DNA from: Emydura subglobosa
Lineage: Eukaryota > Chordata > Testudines > Chelidae
Length of the DNA: 64,000 nucleotides
Direction of reading: 5' to 3'
NCBI GenBank assembly: GCA_007922225.1
Contig: ML679963.1
Span: forward strand, 7,039,984-7,103,983
Shown here: positions 58,871 to 64,000 of the stretch, one piece after another
Position numbering within the stretch: the stretch's first letter is position 1
How the letters are laid out: each line of letters opens with the position of its first letter
Notes under the pieces: generated by a model
The model's database searches: none
Seen by the model: only the letters and a program-made list of their open reading frames with translations
Told to the model about the DNA's origin: nothing
Translations under genes and position numbers: made by a program

Positions 58871-59734
58871 TAAATGAAAACCTTTCACACATCAGGAGTA
58901 AAATTAACCCTTTCCTTTTCATTAAAGAAAGGTTGCTGCTTAAACAAGTGACTGATATTTTGCCTCCAAAATGAAAGAGACGTTAGCAGGTTTTAATTAC
59001 GTTTGTTTTGCATAATCAAACAATTTCAGTTTCAATATAAATGCTTGTTTTAATTTTTTGTTCTTTCTTGTGTTTGATCAATAAACTCTCAACTTCAGAA
59101 TGAATGTTTTTGGGTGTTTGCCAAAAAACGGAGTAAAACCAAGGCCTCTGTAGAAAAAAAACCCACCACAAATCAAAGCATCATTGTCTTAATGCTGAAC
59201 CCCAAAGAAGTTTATAAACACTGTTAACTCATTTGGCCCTTGATATCAATACAACAATACTCACTAAAACTGTGCCACAACTTGAGAGCCGGTAGTCTAA
59301 CTAATGAACATCTTGACATTTTTATGTAGTGTAGAAACATAATTTTGTTCCCAAACTAGGTTGTTTTCTTTTTCAAAAGTGGATGGATTGTTTGTTGATC
59401 CCACCATTGTGAGGAAAAAGGGATTCTCCGTCGACAGACCTGGGTCAAAGTCTTACAACATTCACCAACTCAGATCACAGTGGCAGGAAAAGAGGAAGTA
59501 ATCTAAAAAGGACCCTTTCTATCTGTCTAAAATGTTACAGTAGTAGAGAAGAAAGTCTATCCTTACAGGAGCATGGAGATGCAGAAGGGTGAAGTTATCA
59601 AGATGACAAATAAAAGGCTTAGGATTCATTTTGCAACACCAGATTTGTCTTGTTTTATTTACATAGCACCAAGAGAGGTGCTGTATACAAAGGGTTAAGT
59701 ATACCAGATGTTTACAAGAGGCCTGATACAAAGC

Positions 59735-59790
59735 TCATTGATAGTTAGACTCCCACTGACTTCAAGAGGCTTCAGATCAGCCCTTCGGGT
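59735..59790. repeat. Palindromic short dispersed repeat
   Basis: 'agctcattgatagttagact' with 'cccactgacttcaagaggct' and 'tcagatcagccct' fits the 'gggctcattgaagt' element, diverged. Confidence 0.5.
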
Positions 59791-59895
59791 GGGAAGGTGC
59801 ATGAAAGAAGAATCTATTTCTTCCTTAATACATAAAAGCCACGGGTTTGTTTGTTTTTTAAATCTGAAAATAAATAAATGCTGTTTATGATATAC

Positions 59896-60001
59896 CTTCG
59901 GTTTCACACTGCTTAGGAGTCTCAGCTTTTGTTTCTGCTCTTCAAATTGGCGTCGTTTTCTTTCTTCTTCTAAGAATTTTTGCTGGTGTTCAAATCGTTT
60001 T
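59896..60001 (-). CDS. SYNRG: SYNRG coding exon, charged coiled-coil-like segment
   Basis: Encodes residues 83-118: KRFEHQQKFLEEERKRRQ, FEEQKQKLRLLSSVKPK. A highly charged helix that could form a coiled coil; nearly identical to human. Phase 2 in, 0 out; acceptor CACTTTAG, donor GTATAT. Confidence 0.97.
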
Positions 60002-60357
60002 CTAAAGTGAAACAATATCAAACAAAAATTAAGCATTATATGATGACAACTTTCATGACAACCTTCTGAACATTGGTAACTTGGGTTTCACATTCCGTCC
60101 CTTTTTCCACATAGATGCTTTGACACATACTTCACCGCAGTTTCATAAAACTGGTAGAAAATAGCATATGCCACCATGAACCACATACACAGCCTTCAAA
60201 TAAAAGGGAATGGTCTGCAACTAACTTAACATTTTAGAATCCTACATTCAATAGGAACCCCTCTAGAATAAGATGATAGTTTTTAATACACAAAATAAAC
60301 TGGAGATGGCCCCCCCATCCAATAAGATTTTGCCAGCAGCATTAAAGCATTACTTAC
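60002..60357 (-). other. SYNRG: SYNRG intron
   Basis: Intron of 356 bases, nothing recognised beyond splice signals. Confidence 0.75.
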
Positions 60358-60488
60358 TGCTGTTCTTCTGCAAATTGTTTTTGCATGTCGGGGGTGTATT
60401 GTGGCGCTGCTGGGCGCATTCCTAAGAAAGAAGCCTGTCCCATAAAAGGCATTCCAGTTGCTTGCATAGCCCCAAGGGACATGCCACC
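60358..60488 (-). CDS. SYNRG: SYNRG coding exon, Met/Gly-rich
   Basis: Encodes residues 40-82: GGMSLGAMQATGMPFMGQ, ASFLGMRPAAPQYTPD and MQKQFAEEQ. Human has AAGMPYLGQAPFLGMRPPGPQYTP. Phase 0 in and 2 out; acceptor GTTATAG, donor GTAAGT. Confidence 0.96.
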
Positions 60489-62830
60489 CTATAACAATAA
60501 AATAAATCTAACATGAATCCACAATTGTATGTATAGCAATATAGAAATCTGGCACCTGTACTAGGTCAGATTGTGAACTAGTAGAATCCATAAAAATAAA
60601 CAGGATCAGGTTTGCTCAGTACTTGGACAGGAGACCTCCAGGGTAAATCTAGGTGCTATGTGCTGCAAGAAAAAGCACTGGTTATTCAGCAGGTAGCTCT
60701 CCTCTCTCACTCATTTCCAAACCAATGCACCTAGATGGTATTAGGAGAGTGCAGAGTCTTTTGGACAAAAGTAATCATGATTAAAAAAAAAAATCCATGA
60801 AACATTTCTCAAGAGGAGAGATGTTTAGCCAAGTGTCATGACCCACAAAGTCTCCCCTTTAATTTCAGTATTATTTTCTTCTTTCCTCCTATCCTAAATG
60901 ATTGTGCAGTGTGTGTGTGTTCTGTTAAACAAATTTCACATTACACACCAGCAATTGTTGCACTGCATTGGTGTACAAAATAATTCCTAGATATGAAGTT
61001 TGAACAGTCAGTAAAGTGTATCCATTTGTATGAAAAGCATGTATAAGTACACACACTTCATAAACTAAGGTTTCCCTGACATGGGTAAATGATTATTTTC
61101 CCTGCATTAGGAAATACAATCTAGTGAGCTTATTACATTTATTTCTTCTTATGGCATTCTTTTACATATATTCCAGTAACCAATTCCTAAACTATTATGT
61201 TTTCAGGATCAGTTTATATTTGCATTGATTAAGCTAACAAACATTAACAAGACATTGCTAGTTGTATGGAAAGATCTTTGGCCAGTACATTTTCACTTAG
61301 GTCACAGCTATAACACTTGTTTTCAGGTTCCCTTGTATAAAACTACATTTTATTTTAACATAAGAACTATATTAGGTAACTCAAGTTTATTAGGTAGCTT
61401 GTACTTGAAGCTCCCCTATGAAATACAACAATATTTCATTATAGTTTTAATGTCAATGGTTCTGTAATCCAGGATGATGAGGTTTTTGTTCATAAATTAA
61501 GCTAATTATTGTTACCATAGCTGCTGTATTCAAGATCACACAAAGTGAAAGTAATAAATGTCTTTTGTCTTCTATTTCTAACCAGATACCCCCCAATATA
61601 TACTTTTCTTCTGCAGTTTTGTAAAATTCACTATCCATTAAGCTAAATAATGGGGGAAAATATATAGTTATATTCAATTTGCCATAAAAGGCAACTTTAT
61701 TAGATTCATGTTTATATGGTTAGAAAAGTAAGAGATTTACAAGTAAGAGTGGTGGGCACTAGAGGACAGACAAATGAAATGTTTCTTCAAAAACTACCAA
61801 AACCTGAAAGTGTTAAGCTCCTCACATCATGTCGTGCACTATACTGTAGTCACACTTCTCAGTAATGAGCTATATAAAATGAATTTGTTTTTCCTACAAT
61901 GTGGGAAGAACCTTGAGAAGATTATAAAGAGTTATGTAGGAGTAAAGTTACTTCAAGCGTGCAAAAAGGAGAGAAATTCAGGACAAAAACTGCAGGAGGA
62001 AGAACAATTTGGAAAACCAATTTGATCAAATGGGAGGAAATTTACAGCATTAAAAATTTTTCCAAAATGTTAGCTGCTCCCTGGGGCCTTTAGGCCTTGT
62101 TTAACAAATTTGTGAACCATCATGTAAGTTACCTATAGAATATTGTAAGCAAACATATATAAATGACAAAAAAGGGACAAAGCAGAAATCACAATATGAG
62201 TGAACACAGTAAATATAATGAACACAGGCCAATGTATGTTCCCCATAAAGAGCTTATTTCAAATACTGGACAATAAACAGTCATAGAATAATATAAAACG
62301 GAAGGGTGAAACAAGGTGAAAAGACAAAAAAGGAATGCGCTGTTGGAATAGTAGATGATAGAAGCTATTTAACACCAAACACTGAACCATACAAGTTATT
62401 TTAAACACTGCCAATGTTCCCTCCCACCCATACCCTGGCTCATTATTGCTCCCAGCTACGACAGTGAATAATGCATGCTGAGTTCTCACTGCCTCATCCA
62501 CTCCGTATGCTACTTATCCAGATCACAAGGAAACTTACGGAATCCCACAAGTGTCATGAAAATTATAAAATACTTTCAGAGAGAAGATTGTGAAGCCAAA
62601 ACGATGCAATGCAATAAAGACACCTGCCTATGGGCTACTGCCTCTTAATTCTCAGGTCTCCTTCTCCCCTAACTTCCCACCCCAGGAATGGCAGACCCCT
62701 TTACACTTCTGACTTCAGAGGCAGGTCACAGGACCTTTTTCAGGGCTTAGCCATCAACAGTCTTACTGATACATACATTCAAGCATCTATATCATTTCAC
62801 ATCTACTGAAAACAAATGTTACTCACATAC
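60489..62830 (-). other. SYNRG: SYNRG 2.3-kb intron
   Basis: No coding exon is supported. A 5S-rRNA-derived SINE fragment lies at 60604-60745. A short GT-rich stretch is near 60908-60922. The rest is AT-rich. Confidence 0.7.
60604..60745 (+). mobile_element. 5S-rRNA-derived SINE (SINE3/AmnSINE-like)
   Basis: 'ggatcaggtttgctcagtac' followed by 'ttggacaggagacctccagg' and 'gtaaatctaggtgctat' is a diverged copy of the 3' half of 5S rRNA (GCTCAGTACTTGGATGGGAGACC type). The following 'ctggttattcagcaggtagc' agrees with the body of the 5S SINE common in turtles. It is not a working 5S gene. Confidence 0.8.
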
Positions 62831-62949
62831 CTGCATAGTCATTGGTCCAGGAGACATCTGAGAGCCGTAATTCATTCCCATCATGCCTGGCATATTAGAT
62901 TGCATGACTGATACCATTGGAAACCCTTGCTGTTGAATAGGAATCATAC
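62831..62949 (-). CDS. SYNRG: SYNRG most 5' coding exon in the window
   Basis: Encodes residues 1-39, preceded by a Gly codon split with the exon outside: GMIPIQQQGFPMVSVMQ, NMPGMMGMNYGSQMS, PGPMTMQ. Human has GLMPMQQQGFPMVSVMQPN. Phase 1 in, so at least one further coding exon (Gly-rich N-terminus) must lie to the right of the window. Confidence 0.96.
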
Positions 62950-64000
62950 CTACACCAGAACATTAAACATTGATTAAGTTCCCATTTGTTTTAAAGTTCA
63001 TCTTTCAAACCAAACGGATGGAAGGAAGGAGTGATTGACAGTGCTGCTTAAGCTAAAACAAGGACTCTTTACGCAAAGGGTGAATTGGTGCATAGAATGT
63101 ACTACAACACAGGCAGCAACAGAAGCATCTTAAGGTGGTATGAGGCATTTTGGGGAACACAGCATTGTAGGACATCTCCATAAGTTAAGCAGAGGGACCG
63201 CCTTCAATCCCAAATGTTCTTTGACAGATGCTTGGAATTTTCTTCCCTTCTTGGATTTTAAAACTGTAGTTTCCAAAAATAACTGATTTGTGCTGGTAGC
63301 CCATTCCAAAATTCTCTTGAAAGGGTTATTTCTTACAACATACTTCACATGACTGTCCTCAAAGGCATTATTGATACATCTTGTCCACAGCTACACTTTT
63401 ATATATTTAGCTGGCTGGACAACTTGTGTGCCTTGAAGGGGAATTTAGCCCACATAAGAGGTTTAACCAGTTGAAACATCTTTCAATAAAAGCTTGATTT
63501 AAATAAGATTGGATAAATCAGCCAGAAATGTATTAATTCACTGAGTAAAACTAAAAAGATTAAACCACAGAGATGTAATCATTTTAGAATCTCAGCAGAC
63601 ACAGACTGATTACAAACATATTAATTATCAGTGCTCCAGTGAAATAAGTATAACCGTGGATAATTTAACACTGAGAAAGGATGTATTTGGCTCAGGAATT
63701 ATCAATGAAGCTTCAGCAGCATATTTCTGAGCCAATCAGTGCTTAGTGAACCCTCATATTTTCCATTATTTAAACAAGTAACATTGACTCAGGAATGGGA
63801 ATAAAAATTATTTAAGGTGAAGGTTCTTTGTGTTTTAATAATACTTTGCACTTATGTCATGCCTCTAGTTCAAGGTTCTCACAGTGTTTTCCAAGTATTT
63901 ACCAGGCCTCACAACAACCACAAGATATAGGCATACAGACCGGGTAGATTGAAATACATAGAGGTTAAATGCCTTACCGCAAATCATACTGTAATTCAAT
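62950..64000 (-). other. SYNRG: SYNRG intron, cut by the window edge
   Basis: Intron sequence upstream of the first visible exon. No Gly-rich exon or GC-rich promoter is present before the edge. A minus-strand SINE occupies about 63835-64000. Confidence 0.7.
63835..64000 (-). mobile_element. MIR/CORE-type SINE, cut by the window edge
   Basis: 'tttgcacttatgtcatgcct' with 'caaggttctcacagtgtttt' and 'ccaggcctcacaacaaccac', then 'agaggttaaatgccttaccg', is the antisense of a CORE SINE body. The head lies outside. Confidence 0.65.

Larger units (their letters stand above)
57561..59895 (-). other. SYNRG: SYNRG 2.3-kb intron
   Basis: No coding exon is supported. It includes the (TA)23 tract (57671-57716), an unidentified block with higher GC (about 58240-58870) and a short palindromic repeat (59735-59790). 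Confidence 0.65.
10870..64000 (-). other. SYNRG: SYNRG gene (gamma-synergin), 5' end beyond the window
   Basis: SYNRG binds the gamma-adaptin ear of AP-1 and related GGA ears, and recruits accessory proteins to clathrin carriers at the trans-Golgi network and endosomes. From the 3' side I can place 21 coding exons whose phases all agree, giving 1376 residues (numbered here from the Met after the split Gly at 62949), plus one candidate cassette exon. Order of parts: Met/Gln-rich segment (1-80); a charged KRFEHQQKFLEEERKRRQFE helix (84-118); linker; EH domain (about 345-425) that binds NPF peptides; Ser/Pro/Met-rich stretch; then a long disordered region with about ten [D/E]xF.[D/E]F ear-binding motifs; and a conserved folded C-terminus ending in LILPDLL. 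The human protein is about 1314 residues. The Gly-rich first exon is missing because the window ends. All introns are GT-AG and I see no frameshift. Confidence 0.97.

Noticed and set aside
60604..60670. Possible 5S rRNA gene
   Set aside because: Only the 3' half is recognisable, with many substitutions, and the context fits a SINE.

Overview
The window is a piece of vertebrate nuclear genome holding two protein-coding genes that point towards each other. DUSP14 lies on the + strand with its whole coding region in one exon (5600-6196). SYNRG (gamma-synergin, AP1GBP1) lies on the - strand and fills about 52 kb (roughly 10870 to past 64000). The tail-to-tail DUSP14/SYNRG order matches the human 17q12 arrangement as I remember it. 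I see no bacterial, phage or CRISPR features.

The dispersed repeats suggest a reptile of the turtle/archosaur side, most likely a turtle. They include CR1 LINE tails, MIR/CORE-type tRNA-derived SINEs, a 5S-rRNA-derived SINE, several palindromic short DNA elements of the kind abundant in turtle genomes, hAT-like inverted-repeat elements, and a decayed Ty3/gypsy gag. The species call is inference from remembered repeat families. The gene identities are firm.

Layout: 1-5479 is sequence upstream of the DUSP14 coding exon (5' intron or flank; no promoter-like CpG-rich stretch seen). The DUSP14 coding exon begins at about 5480 and its 3'UTR runs to about 7650 or ends near 6840. From there to about 10870 is intergenic. 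10870-14892 is the long SYNRG 3'UTR. Then 21 SYNRG coding exons can be read on the - strand from the stop codon at 14893 back to 62949. All are bounded by GT/AG splice sites and all join in frame, giving 1376 residues plus a split Gly codon. The first exon(s), expected to encode the Gly-rich N-terminus, are beyond the right edge.

DUSP14 is a small atypical dual-specificity phosphatase of MAPK and TAK1-pathway signalling. SYNRG is a cytosolic adaptor that binds the gamma-ear of AP-1 and related adaptors on trans-Golgi and endosomal membranes. No functional link between them is implied beyond conserved synteny.

The most interesting points are fine-scale. A phase-0/phase-0 69-nt candidate cassette exon (45763-45831) encodes 23 residues that I cannot place in the SYNRG isoform I know. 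A 36-nt microexon (16333-16368) sits between two halves of a possible Cys/His metal site. An (AAAT)n microsatellite occupies the usual polypyrimidine-tract position of one SYNRG acceptor. A nested palindromic hAT-like element lies in an intron. I found no evidence for a wholly new biological system.
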